A program made the position numbers and the translations under genes. Shown piece by piece: positions 1-5,531 of a DNA stretch of 6,372 nt. Every line of letters starts with the position of its first letter. Within the stretch, counting starts at the first letter, position 1. This DNA comes from Solirubrobacteraceae bacterium (GTDB lineage Bacteria; Actinomycetota; Thermoleophilia; Solirubrobacterales; Solirubrobacteraceae): the NCBI GenBank assembly GCA_025928415.1, contig JAICJK010000158.1:1-6372 (forward strand), given 5' to 3'. The notes below the pieces were generated by a model that did no database searches, was not told the origin of the DNA, and saw nothing but the letters and a program-made list of their open reading frames with translations.

Positions 1-132
1 CAGGAGCGCGAGGCCGATCCCGGCGAGCACCGCCACGCCGAGCGCCGACGCCGCCCGTAGGGGGCGGGCGCGCAGGCGCCGGCGGCGCAGGTCGGCCGGC
101 GCGCGGGCGGATGGACGGCGCGGGGCGGGCAT
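1..132 (-). CDS. N-terminal fragment of a probable membrane-anchored or secreted protein (partial, runs off left edge)
   Basis: An ATG at 132-130 on the minus strand opens a frame that stays open for 44 codons to the window edge. The translation starts MPAPRRPSARAP, continues with an Arg-rich stretch (RRRRLRARPLR, about residues 16-26), then a hydrophobic run (about residues 27-44, ASALGVAVLAGIGLALL). That basic-then-hydrophobic pattern is what a signal peptide or N-terminal membrane anchor looks like. Upstream of the ATG is a weak purine-rich stretch (GGTGGACGGCGG) that might serve as a ribosome site. The gene would diverge from the methyltransferase. Only the leader is visible, so the family cannot be named. 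It could still be a chance frame, since high-GC DNA keeps frames open, but the leader-like composition argues for a real gene. Confidence 0.5.
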   Translation of the reverse strand, partial: MPAPRRPSARAPADLRRRRLRARPLRAASALGVAVLAGIGLALL

Positions 133-185
133 CCGCCGTCCACCGTGGCACAGTTCCGGGCGCCTTGGACGTCCCGGCCGACCGC
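133..185. promoter_or_regulatory. Presumed divergent promoter region
   Basis: If the methyltransferase starts at 186 and the leftward gene at 132, these 53 bases are the only spacer between two divergent genes and should hold both promoters. The sequence shows a small odd palindrome, CCAC-C-GTGG, at 140-148, and an inverted pair CCGGG (156-160) / CCCGG (173-177). I see no convincing -10 or -35 element for either direction. Such short GC inverted repeats arise often by chance in this composition, so the assignment rests on gene layout only. Confidence 0.25.
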
Positions 186-1034
186 ATGCTCCCGCACGAC
201 AGCCCGCGGGTCCTGGCCGCGGCCGACCTGGCCCCGGGCGCCCCGCTGGACGGCGACCTGCTCGTCCACGGGGACAACCTCGCGGTGCTCGGCGCGCTGC
301 CCGCCGGCGCCTTCGACCTCGCCTACCTGGACCCGCCGTTCAACACCGGCCGCGAGCAGCGGCGCGGGGCGCTGGCCTACGGCGACGACCACGCCGACTG
401 GCTCGACGGGCTGCTGCGCCCGCGCCTGGCGCGTGTGCGCGAGCTCCTGGCCCCGCACGGCACGGTCTACCTGCACCTCGACTTCCGCGAGGCGCACCGG
501 GCGCGCGGGCTGCTCGACGAGCTGTTCGGTCCCACGGCGTTCCTCAACGAGCTCGTCTGGGCCTACGACTTCGGCGGGCGCCCGCGCGACCGCTGGCCGG
601 CCAAGCACGACACGATCCTCGTCTACGTCCGGACGCCGGGCGCGCACCACTTCGACGCCGCCGAGGTCGAGCGCGAGCCCTACATGGCGCCCGGCCTCGT
701 CGGTCCCGAGAAGGCCGCGCGGGGCAAGCTGCCCACCGACGTCTGGTGGCACACGATCGTCGGGACGACGAGCCGCGAGAAGACCGGGTACCCCACGCAG
801 AAGCCGGAGGGCGTGCTGCGGCGGATGGTCGCCGCCTCCTCGCGCCCCGGCGGCTGGTGCCTGGACCCCTTCGCGGGCTCGGGGACGCTGGGCGCGGCGT
901 GCCGCTCGCTCGGGCGGCGCTTCGTGCTGATCGACGAGAGCGCCGACGCGATCGCGGTCGCGGCGCGGCGCCTGGGCTACGACGGCGCCGGCGCGTCCTC
1001 CCAGCCGTCGAGCAGCCGTCCCTCGGTGTCGTAG
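186..1034 (+). CDS. Solitary site-specific DNA methyltransferase, beta class, probably N6-adenine
   Basis: Transfers a methyl group from S-adenosylmethionine to a base, probably adenine, in DNA (N6_N4_Mtase family). Numbering from the ATG at 186 (282 aa): a GDN motif near residue 30, catalytic motif IV DPPF at about 49-52 followed by NTG, then LHLDFREAH and LLDELFG (about 96-115), NELVWAYDFGG (about 120-130), GYPTQKPEG (about 201-209), the SAM-binding DPFAGSGT (about 227-234) and LIDES (about 248-252). Motif IV preceding motif I is the beta-class order, and DPPF rather than SPPY favours adenine. The target-recognition part is short, so the protein is compact. An in-frame ATG at 111 would add 25 residues without homology-like motifs and would overlap the divergent gene, so 186 is preferred; neither start has a clear ribosome site. 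No restriction enzyme or specificity subunit is adjacent, so it looks like an orphan. Its last 58 bases overlap the convergent DUF3159 gene, and the Ser-rich tail lies there. Confidence 0.88.
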   Translation: MLPHDSPRVLAAADLAPGAPLDGDLLVHGDNLAVLGALPAGAFDLAYLDPPFNTGREQRRGALAYGDDHADWLDGLLRPRLARVRELLAPHGTVYLHLDFREAHRARGLLDELFGPTAFLNELVWAYDFGGRPRDRWPAKHDTILVYVRTPGAHHFDAAEVEREPYMAPGLVGPEKAARGKLPTDVWWHTIVGTTSREKTGYPTQKPEGVLRRMVAASSRPGGWCLDPFAGSGTLGAACRSLGRRFVLIDESADAIAVAARRLGYDGAGASSQPSSSRPSVS

Positions 1035-1696
1035 TCGGTGCGCGGGTCGGGGGCGCCGAGCTGGGCGAAGCGCCGCGGCGCGTAGCGGTAGCCCGCGAAG
1101 ACGAGCCCGGCGAACGCCGGCCAGCCCAGGACGAGCACCACGGCGCCGAGCCACGCGGCGTGGCCGGAGAGGATCAGCACGGCGTAGACGACGGCCCGCA
1201 CGCCGAACAGCACGACCCAGGCGAGCGAGATCTCGGCGAAGACGCGGCGCACCTCGGGGCGCGCGAACCACTCGGCCGGCCAGCGCATGAGCACCCGCAT
1301 GAGCAGCCCCACGGCGGGCCGGCGGACGGCGACGCTCACGAGGAAGCCCACCGCGTAGGCGCCGTTCTGGGCGACCTTCGGCCAGAAGAAGCCCTCCACG
1401 GAGCCGGTCCGCAGCGCGATCGCCACCGCCAGGCCGGTGCCGAGCAACCCGCCGATCGCGTTCGTGACGGGCGCGCGGCGCGCGGCGCGCTCGAGCAGCA
1501 GCGCCGCGGCGATGGCGATCGCGACGATCGCGGCGACCCGCAGGCTCACGATGGCGTCGGTGACCAGGAAGGCGATCGGGGCCACCGTCGTGTCGACGAT
1601 CGCCCGCGGGTCCCGGAGCAGGTCCAGCGGGCTCGGCGCCGGCTCGCCGGGCGGCCCGGGCGGCGACACCGGCGGCGGCGCGGAGGCGGAGCTCAC
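977..1696 (-). CDS. DUF3159 family integral membrane protein
   Basis: 239 aa, GTG start at 1696, TAG stop at 979-977. The N-terminus is a Pro/Ser/Ala-rich tail (residues 1-24), followed by LLRDPRAIVDTTVAPIAF and about five or six hydrophobic segments (about 34-50, 53-69, 79-97, 108-126, 155-176, 180-203). The core features match the DUF3159 family of actinobacterial membrane proteins as I know it: NAIGGLLGTGLAVAIALRTG (79-98), GFFWPKVAQNGAY (102-114) and SVAVRRPAVG (121-130). The family has no established function, and I do not assign one. The C-terminal 20 residues are hydrophilic and acidic, and their codons lie antisense to the methyltransferase C-terminus. It is on the same strand as the molybdenum hydroxylase operon, 109 bp after it, but may have its own leaderless promoter. 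Other in-frame starts would cut into the first hydrophobic segment. Confidence 0.85.
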   Translation of the reverse strand: MSSASAPPPVSPPGPPGEPAPSPLDLLRDPRAIVDTTVAPIAFLVTDAIVSLRVAAIVAIAIAAALLLERAARRAPVTNAIGGLLGTGLAVAIALRTGSVEGFFWPKVAQNGAYAVGFLVSVAVRRPAVGLLMRVLMRWPAEWFARPEVRRVFAEISLAWVVLFGVRAVVYAVLILSGHAAWLGAVVLVLGWPAFAGLVFAGYRYAPRRFAQLGAPDPRTDYDTEGRLLDGWEDAPAPS

Positions 1697-1703
1697 GCGG
1701 CCG

Positions 1704-1709
1704 AGGATA
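1704..1709 (-). promoter_or_regulatory. Candidate -10 element for leaderless transcription of the DUF3159 gene
   Basis: On the minus strand the hexamer TATCCT (1709-1704) is one of the few AT-containing patches in this gap. It ends seven bases before the GTG start codon at 1696, and no ribosome-binding sequence lies between. In actinobacteria a TANNNT element at this distance commonly marks a leaderless transcript that begins at the start codon. No recognisable -35 was seen at 17-18 bp spacing, so this is a suggestion only. Confidence 0.33.
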
Positions 1710-1805
1710 GCCGGGCCGGGGCCGCGCGCAGCGGATCCGGCCGCCCGCCCGCGCTGCGCGCCCGGTCCGCCGGAGGTCGACGGCTCCCGGGCGCCTTGGC
1801 GCGGG
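1710..1805. other. Gap between the large subunit stop and the DUF3159 gene
   Basis: About 100 bases of very GC-rich sequence after the TGA of the large subunit (1808-1806). A tight inverted repeat GCGCC-TT-GGCGC at 1791-1802 lies just after the stop, but its two-base loop is too small for a good hairpin and no T-run follows on the minus strand. I find no standard intrinsic terminator, so readthrough from the operon into the DUF3159 gene is possible. Confidence 0.3.
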
Positions 1806-3971
1806 TCAGCTCCCGTCCGCGGCCTCGGCCCAGAGCAGGTCGTCGAGCCGGATCGGCAGCTCGCGCACGCGGATCCCGGTGGCGTGGTGCACGGCGTTGG
1901 CGATCGCCGCGGCCGTCCCGACGATCCCGATCTCGCCGATGCCCTTGGACCCCATCGGGTTGAGGTGCGGGTCCTCCTCGTCGATCCAGTGCGCCTGGAT
2001 GTCGCGCACGTCCGCGTTGCAGGCCACGTGGTAGCCCGCGAGGTCGTGGTTGACGTAGTCGCCGAACTGCGGGTCGAGGACGCTCTCCTCCAGCAGCGCC
2101 ATGCCCATCCCCATCGTCATCCCGCCCACGAGCTGCGACCGCGCCGTGCGGGGGTTGACGATCCGCCCGACGCCGAACACGCCGAGCAGGCGGGAGACCT
2201 CGGTCTCGCCCGTGTCGAGGTCGACCTTCACCTCCGCGAACTGCGCGCCGAAGGCGTGCCGCGCCATCGGCTCCTGGTCGGCGACGTCCTGCTCGCTGTC
2301 GGCGTCGGCGCGCAGCCCGTCCGGCGGGACGACGCCCCCGTGCTCGCCGTCGAGGCGCTCGCGCAGGGCGCGGCAGGCCTTGACCACCGCCGTCCCCCAG
2401 GATGCCGTCCCGGCGGAGCCGCCGGCGACCGGCGCGCGCGGCAGCGCGCTGTCGCCGAGCTCCACGCGGACCTCGTCCACGCCGGCGCCCAGAGCGTCCG
2501 CGGCGATCTGCGTCAGCGCCGTCCGCGCGCCCGTCCCGATGTCCGCCGCCCCGACGCCGACCGTGAAGCCGCCGCCGGGCTCGGCGCGCGCGAAGGCCTG
2601 CGCGCCCCGCCGGTAGACGGGATAGGTCGAGGCCGCCACGCCGGTCCCGACGAGCCGGCAGCCCTCGCGCCGGACGCCGGGCGCCGGGTCCCGGCCGGCC
2701 CAGCCGAAGCGCTCGGCGCCCTCGCGCAGGCAGGCGATCAGGCCGCGGGAGCTGAACCGGTGCCCCGAGTGGGGGTCGACCTCGGGCTCGTTGCGGACCC
2801 GCAGCTCGATCGGGTCGATCCCGGCGGCGATCGCCAGCTCGTCGACGGCCGACTCGAGCGCGAACATCCCCGGGCACTCGCCCGGCGCGCGCATCCACGA
2901 CGGCGTGGGGACGTCGAGCGCCACCAGGCGATGGCTCGTGCTGCGGTTCGGCGCCGCGTACATCATGCGCGTCGCCACGGCGGTCTGCTCGGCGAACTCC
3001 CGCACCGTCGAGGTCTGCTCGACGACGTCGTGCGCGATCGCGGTCAGCCGGCCCTCGGCGTCGGCCCCGAGCCGCAGGCGCTGGATGGTGGGGGTCCGGT
3101 AGCCCGTCACCGCCCACATCTGCCGGCGGGTGACCGCGAGCTTGACCGGCCGGGCGACGACCCGGGCCGCCAGCGCGGCGAGCACGAGCTGCGGCCGCGG
3201 CGAGCCCTTGGAGCCGAAGCCGCCGCCGACGTGCGGGGAGATGACCCGCACCCGCGCGGGGTCGAGGCCGAAGACCTGGGCCAGCGTGGCCCGGTGCGCG
3301 GGCGCGCCCTGGTTGGAGTCCCAGCAGGTGAGGTCGTCGCCGTCCCACAGCGCGACGGTCGCGTGGGGCTCCATCGCGTTGTTGTGCAGCGCCGGGGTCC
3401 GGTAGGTCTTGTCGATCGCCACGGCTGCCGCGCGCAGGCCGGCCTCCACGTCGCCGTCGCTCGTGGCCGCCGGGAAGGACGGGTTGACCGTCTCGGGCGC
3501 GTAGAGCCCGGGGTGGTCCTCGCGCAGGAGGCTGTCGTGCTCCTCGGGCTCGTAGCCGATCGCGACGAGGCGCTCGGCCTCCCGCGCCGCCTCGAGCGTC
3601 TCGGCCACCACGAGGGCCACGAACTGGCCGCGGTAGGCGACGCGGCCGGACTGCAGCACGGCGAGCTCGCCGTCCGCCACCGGCTGCAGGCGCGGCGCCG
3701 TCGCGTGCCAGAGGACGGCCAGCACGCCGGGGACCTCCATCGCGGCCGCCGCGTCGAGCGCGCTGATCCTGCCGCGCGCGATCGTGGCCGGGACGGCCGT
3801 CGCGTAGGCGACCTCGTCCGGCTGGTGCTCGTAGGCGTAGCGGGCGGCGCCCGTCACCTTCTCGCGCGCCTCGATCCGCGCGAGCGGCACGCCGATCGCG
3901 CCGGTCGCGGGCGGTGCGGCGGCGGGCGTGGCGGCGGCGGGGGTCGCGGCGGCGGGGGTCGCGGCCATCAT
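1806..3971 (-). CDS. paoC: Molybdenum-binding large subunit of a PaoABC-type aldehyde oxidoreductase (xanthine oxidase family)
   Basis: Binds the molybdenum cofactor and hydroxylates the substrate, probably aldehydes to carboxylic acids. 721 aa, close to the usual length for PaoC/YagR. The first 24 residues are an Ala-Thr-Pro leader from a tandem repeat, after which the family N-terminus begins (IGVPLARIEAREKVTGAARY, about 26-45). The aldehyde oxidase a/b-hammerhead domain covers about 37-150, and the Mo-binding domains the rest. Visible motifs: HVGGGFGSKG (247-256), WMRAPGECPG (359-368), GTGARTALTQIA (479-490), GGSAGTASWGTAV (517-529), FGAQFAEV (574-581), NPMGSKGIGEIG (671-682). Glu680 in KGIGEIG is at the position of the family's catalytic base. 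The AYRCSFR signature of form I CO dehydrogenase is absent. The ATG at 3971 overlaps the medium subunit stop (ATGA, 3968-3971); a second ATG at 3968 is equally usable. The frame continues open upstream to 4574, but that part is antisense-like shadow of the medium subunit gene. The true substrate is unknown. Confidence 0.88.
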   Translation of the reverse strand: MMAATPAAATPAAATPAAAPPATGAIGVPLARIEAREKVTGAARYAYEHQPDEVAYATAVPATIARGRISALDAAAAMEVPGVLAVLWHATAPRLQPVADGELAVLQSGRVAYRGQFVALVVAETLEAAREAERLVAIGYEPEEHDSLLREDHPGLYAPETVNPSFPAATSDGDVEAGLRAAAVAIDKTYRTPALHNNAMEPHATVALWDGDDLTCWDSNQGAPAHRATLAQVFGLDPARVRVISPHVGGGFGSKGSPRPQLVLAALAARVVARPVKLAVTRRQMWAVTGYRTPTIQRLRLGADAEGRLTAIAHDVVEQTSTVREFAEQTAVATRMMYAAPNRSTSHRLVALDVPTPSWMRAPGECPGMFALESAVDELAIAAGIDPIELRVRNEPEVDPHSGHRFSSRGLIACLREGAERFGWAGRDPAPGVRREGCRLVGTGVAASTYPVYRRGAQAFARAEPGGGFTVGVGAADIGTGARTALTQIAADALGAGVDEVRVELGDSALPRAPVAGGSAGTASWGTAVVKACRALRERLDGEHGGVVPPDGLRADADSEQDVADQEPMARHAFGAQFAEVKVDLDTGETEVSRLLGVFGVGRIVNPRTARSQLVGGMTMGMGMALLEESVLDPQFGDYVNHDLAGYHVACNADVRDIQAHWIDEEDPHLNPMGSKGIGEIGIVGTAAAIANAVHHATGIRVRELPIRLDDLLWAEAADGS
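3918..3962 (-). repeat. 15-bp tandem repeat, three units, encoding the Ala-Thr-Pro-Ala-Ala leader of the large subunit
   Basis: Units at 3948-3962 and 3933-3947 are identical (plus strand GGCGGCGGGGGTCGC). The unit at 3918-3932 differs at two positions, and the sequence after it degenerates. Being a multiple of three, the repeat codes ATPAA three times (residues 4-18 of the large subunit), followed by a degenerate APPAT. Copy-number change by slippage would lengthen or shorten the leader without a frameshift. The encoded stretch lies before the conserved domain and is not a Tat or Sec signal. Confidence 0.85.
3968..3971 (-). other. ATGA start/stop overlap between medium and large subunit genes
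   Basis: The medium subunit TGA (3970-3968) shares bases with the large subunit ATG (3971-3969). The sequence before it is G-rich (CTGGCGGGGGC) without a strong ribosome site, which fits termination-reinitiation keeping the two subunits at matched amounts. Confidence 0.8.
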
Positions 3972-4960
3972 GCCCCCGCCAGCTCGAGCAGGGTGCGGAC
4001 GATCAGGTTGTGGGCCAGCGAGACCTTGAAGGCGTTGTCCCGGAGCGGCTCGGCGGCCGCGAGCTCGGCCTCCGCCGCGGCCTCGAAGCTCTCCCGGGTG
4101 GCGGGGGCGCCGCGCAGCGCGTCCTCCGCGGCGAGCGCGCGCCACGGCACGTGAGCCACGCCGCCGAGCGCGAGGCGCGCGTCCCGGACCGTGCCGCCGG
4201 CCTCGTCGACGTCCAGCGCCGCCGCGACCGAGACGACGGCGAAGGCGAACGACGCCCGGTCGCGGACCTTGCGGTAGCGCGAGCGGGTGGCCCACGGCAG
4301 CCCGGGGACCTCGACGGCGGTGATCAGGTCGCCGTGCTCGAGGACGGTGTCGCGCTCGGGCTCGTCGCCCGGCAGCCGGTGCAGGCCGGGCATCGCGATC
4401 GTCCGCTCGCCGCCGGGCCCCCGCACGACCACCCGCGCGCCGAGCGCCGCGAGCGCGACGGCCATGTCGGACGGATGCGTGGCGACGCAGGCCTCCGAGT
4501 GGCCGAGGATCGCGAGGTTGCGGTGGTCGCCCTCGATCGCCGGGCAGCCCGAGCCCACGGCGCGCTTGTTGCACGGCTTCGAGACGTCCTGGAAGTAGGC
4601 GCAGCGCGTGCGCTGCAGCAGGTTCCCCGCGGTCGTGGCCAGGTTGCGCAGCTGGCCCGAGGCGCCTGCGAGCAGCGCCTGGGCGAGGACGGGGAAGCGC
4701 TCGCGCACCGCCCGGTCGGCCGCGCAGTCGCTGTTGCGCACCTCGGCGCCGATGCGCAGCCCGCCGCCGTCCAGCGGCTCGATCGCGCCGTGCGCCAGCC
4801 GGGTGACGTCCACCAGCAGCTCGGGCTGCTCGACGCCGAGGCGCATGAGGTCGACGAGGTTGGTGCCGCCGCCGAGGTACCGGGCCGCGGCCGTGCCGCG
4901 CGCGAGCGCCGCGACCGCGCCGTCCGCGTCGGCGGCGGCCTCGTAGGCGAAGGGCCTCAT
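3968..4960 (-). CDS. paoB: FAD-binding medium subunit with extra 4Fe-4S motif, PaoB type
   Basis: 330 aa; passes electrons from the iron-sulfur subunit to FAD and the final acceptor. The FAD-binding PCMH-type domain covers about residues 1-220, with the FAD motifs YLGGGTNLVDLM (28-39) and LATTAGNLLQRT (107-118); the CO dehydrogenase flavoprotein C-terminal domain covers about 225-328 (RYRKVRDRASFAFAVVSVA at 228-246). Between the FAD motifs lies the insertion TRCAYFQDVSKPCNKR followed by GSGC and HSEAC: Cys120, Cys130, Cys139 and Cys158. This matches the 4Fe-4S insertion known from E. coli PaoB and, in another form, from 4-hydroxybenzoyl-CoA reductase. CoxM-type CO dehydrogenase subunits lack it, so it is the best evidence for the PaoABC assignment. 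The ATG at 4960 overlaps the small subunit TGA (ATGA) and gives the expected start MRPFAYEAA. The same frame is open to 5332, but that upstream part is shadow of the small subunit gene. Confidence 0.9.
   Translation of the reverse strand: MRPFAYEAAADADGAVAALARGTAAARYLGGGTNLVDLMRLGVEQPELLVDVTRLAHGAIEPLDGGGLRIGAEVRNSDCAADRAVRERFPVLAQALLAGASGQLRNLATTAGNLLQRTRCAYFQDVSKPCNKRAVGSGCPAIEGDHRNLAILGHSEACVATHPSDMAVALAALGARVVVRGPGGERTIAMPGLHRLPGDEPERDTVLEHGDLITAVEVPGLPWATRSRYRKVRDRASFAFAVVSVAAALDVDEAGGTVRDARLALGGVAHVPWRALAAEDALRGAPATRESFEAAAEAELAAAEPLRDNAFKVSLAHNLIVRTLLELAGA
4957..4960 (-). other. ATGA start/stop overlap between small and medium subunit genes
   Basis: The small subunit TGA (4959-4957) overlaps the medium subunit ATG (4960-4958). 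A modest purine stretch, GAGCAGG, lies about seven to thirteen bases upstream of that ATG and may help reinitiation. Confidence 0.8.
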
Positions 4961-5463
4961 CGCGCGGCCTGCTCGGCGACGGCCGCGACGATGCCGGGGT
5001 AGGCGCCGCAGCGGCAGATGTTGCCGCTCATCCGCTCGCGGATCTCCGCGGCGTCGAGGGCGACGGCATCGGCCGCGAGGTCGGCGGTGACCGCGCTCGG
5101 CCAGCCGGCGCGGGCCTCGGCGAGCGCCGCCACTCCCGAGCAGAGCTGGCCCGGCGTGCAGTAGCCGCACTGGAAGGCGTCGTGGTCGACGAAGGACTGC
5201 TGGAGCGGGTGGAGCTCCTCGCCGCCGGCCAGGCCCTCCACGGTGGTGATCTCCGCGCCCTGGTGGGCGACGGCGAGCGCCAGGCACGCGTTCGCGCGGC
5301 GGCCGTCGACGAGCACCGTGCACGATCCGCACTGCCCGTGGTCGCAGCCCTTCTTGGCGCCGGCGAGGTCGAGGTGCTCGCGCAGGAGGTCGAGCAGCGA
5401 GGTCCGCGTGTCGACCGCCAGGCGCGCTTCGCGGCCGTTGACGGTCAGGGCGATCTCGGTCAT
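4957..5463 (-). CDS. paoA: 2Fe-2S small subunit of the PaoABC-type aldehyde oxidoreductase, without Tat leader
   Basis: Carries two 2Fe-2S clusters that relay electrons from the Mo centre to FAD. With the ATG at 5463 it is 168 aa. The N-terminal ferredoxin-like domain (about 3-76) holds the plant-type cluster KKGCDHGQCGSC plus NAC: Cys40, Cys45, Cys48, Cys60. The C-terminal [2Fe-2S]-binding helical domain (about 80-165) holds QCGYCTPG (Cys99, Cys102) and NICRCGAYPG (Cys150, Cys152). All eight ligands are present. Starts at 5484 and 5475 would add seven or three residues; 5463 gives the family-typical MTEIALTVNG, though none of the three has a clear ribosome site. A TAG lies in frame at 5487-5485, directly before the ATG at 5484, so there can be no twin-arginine leader such as E. 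coli PaoA has. A cytoplasmic enzyme is therefore inferred. It is first of the three enzyme genes and follows the MarR gene by 68 bp (47 bp from the 5484 start). Confidence 0.9.
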   Translation of the reverse strand: MTEIALTVNGREARLAVDTRTSLLDLLREHLDLAGAKKGCDHGQCGSCTVLVDGRRANACLALAVAHQGAEITTVEGLAGGEELHPLQQSFVDHDAFQCGYCTPGQLCSGVAALAEARAGWPSAVTADLAADAVALDAAEIRERMSGNICRCGAYPGIVAAVAEQAAR

Positions 5464-5484
5464 GACGGGCTGCATGGCCCGCAT

Positions 5485-5531
5485 CTACCCCGCGCGGGCG
5501 CCGCCGATCCCTCCCCGCGCCGCGCGCGGCC
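5485..5531 (-). promoter_or_regulatory. Short gap between MarR gene and enzyme operon with two GC palindromes
   Basis: The gap holds two perfect palindromes: GCCGCGCGCGGC at 5519-5530, one base past the MarR stop, and CCCGCGCGGG at 5489-5498, just before the first possible small-subunit ATG. Either could be an operator half of the MarR protein or a short hairpin that tunes readthrough. A strong GGGGAGGG ribosome-site-like run sits about 5509-5516, too far (over 20 bases) from any ATG used. No -10/-35 pair was recognised, and self-complementary GC strings are common at this composition, so the regulatory role is inference from position. Confidence 0.25.

Noticed and set aside
1791..1802. Intrinsic terminator after the large subunit
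   Set aside because: The GCGCC-TT-GGCGC repeat has too small a loop and no following T-run on the minus strand.
746..1963. 405-codon plus-strand open frame
   Set aside because: Overlaps both the methyltransferase and DUF3159 genes; composition is Arg/Gly/Asp/His-rich without motifs.
1693..3348. 551-codon open frame on the minus strand
   Set aside because: Out of frame with the well-supported large subunit gene on the same strand; the translation is low-complexity Arg/Ala/Gly/Pro.
1806..3971. Assignment of the enzyme as CO dehydrogenase (CoxL)
   Set aside because: The AYRCSFR active-site signature is absent, and the medium subunit has the 4Fe-4S insertion not found in CoxM.
1437..4154. 905-codon open frame on the plus strand
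   Set aside because: It lies opposite the large subunit and DUF3159 genes, has Arg/Gly/Asp/Ala-rich translation without any domain motif, and is the usual antisense shadow of a high-GC gene.
3972..4574. Upstream extension of the large subunit frame
   Set aside because: It overlaps the medium subunit gene in another frame and is low-complexity; the ATG at 3971 in the ATGA junction precedes the family N-terminus closely.
3914..5002. 362-codon plus-strand open frame opposite the medium subunit
   Set aside because: Antisense shadow with no recognisable domain; the minus-strand FAD protein explains the region.
4961..5332. Upstream extension of the medium subunit frame
   Set aside because: It is an alternative-frame shadow of the small subunit; the ATG at 4960 gives the family-typical start.
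5485..5508. Leader mini-ORF (IGGARAG) after the GGGGAGGG run before the enzyme operon
   Set aside because: It would need an ATC start codon; more likely a chance ribosome-like sequence near a chance stop.
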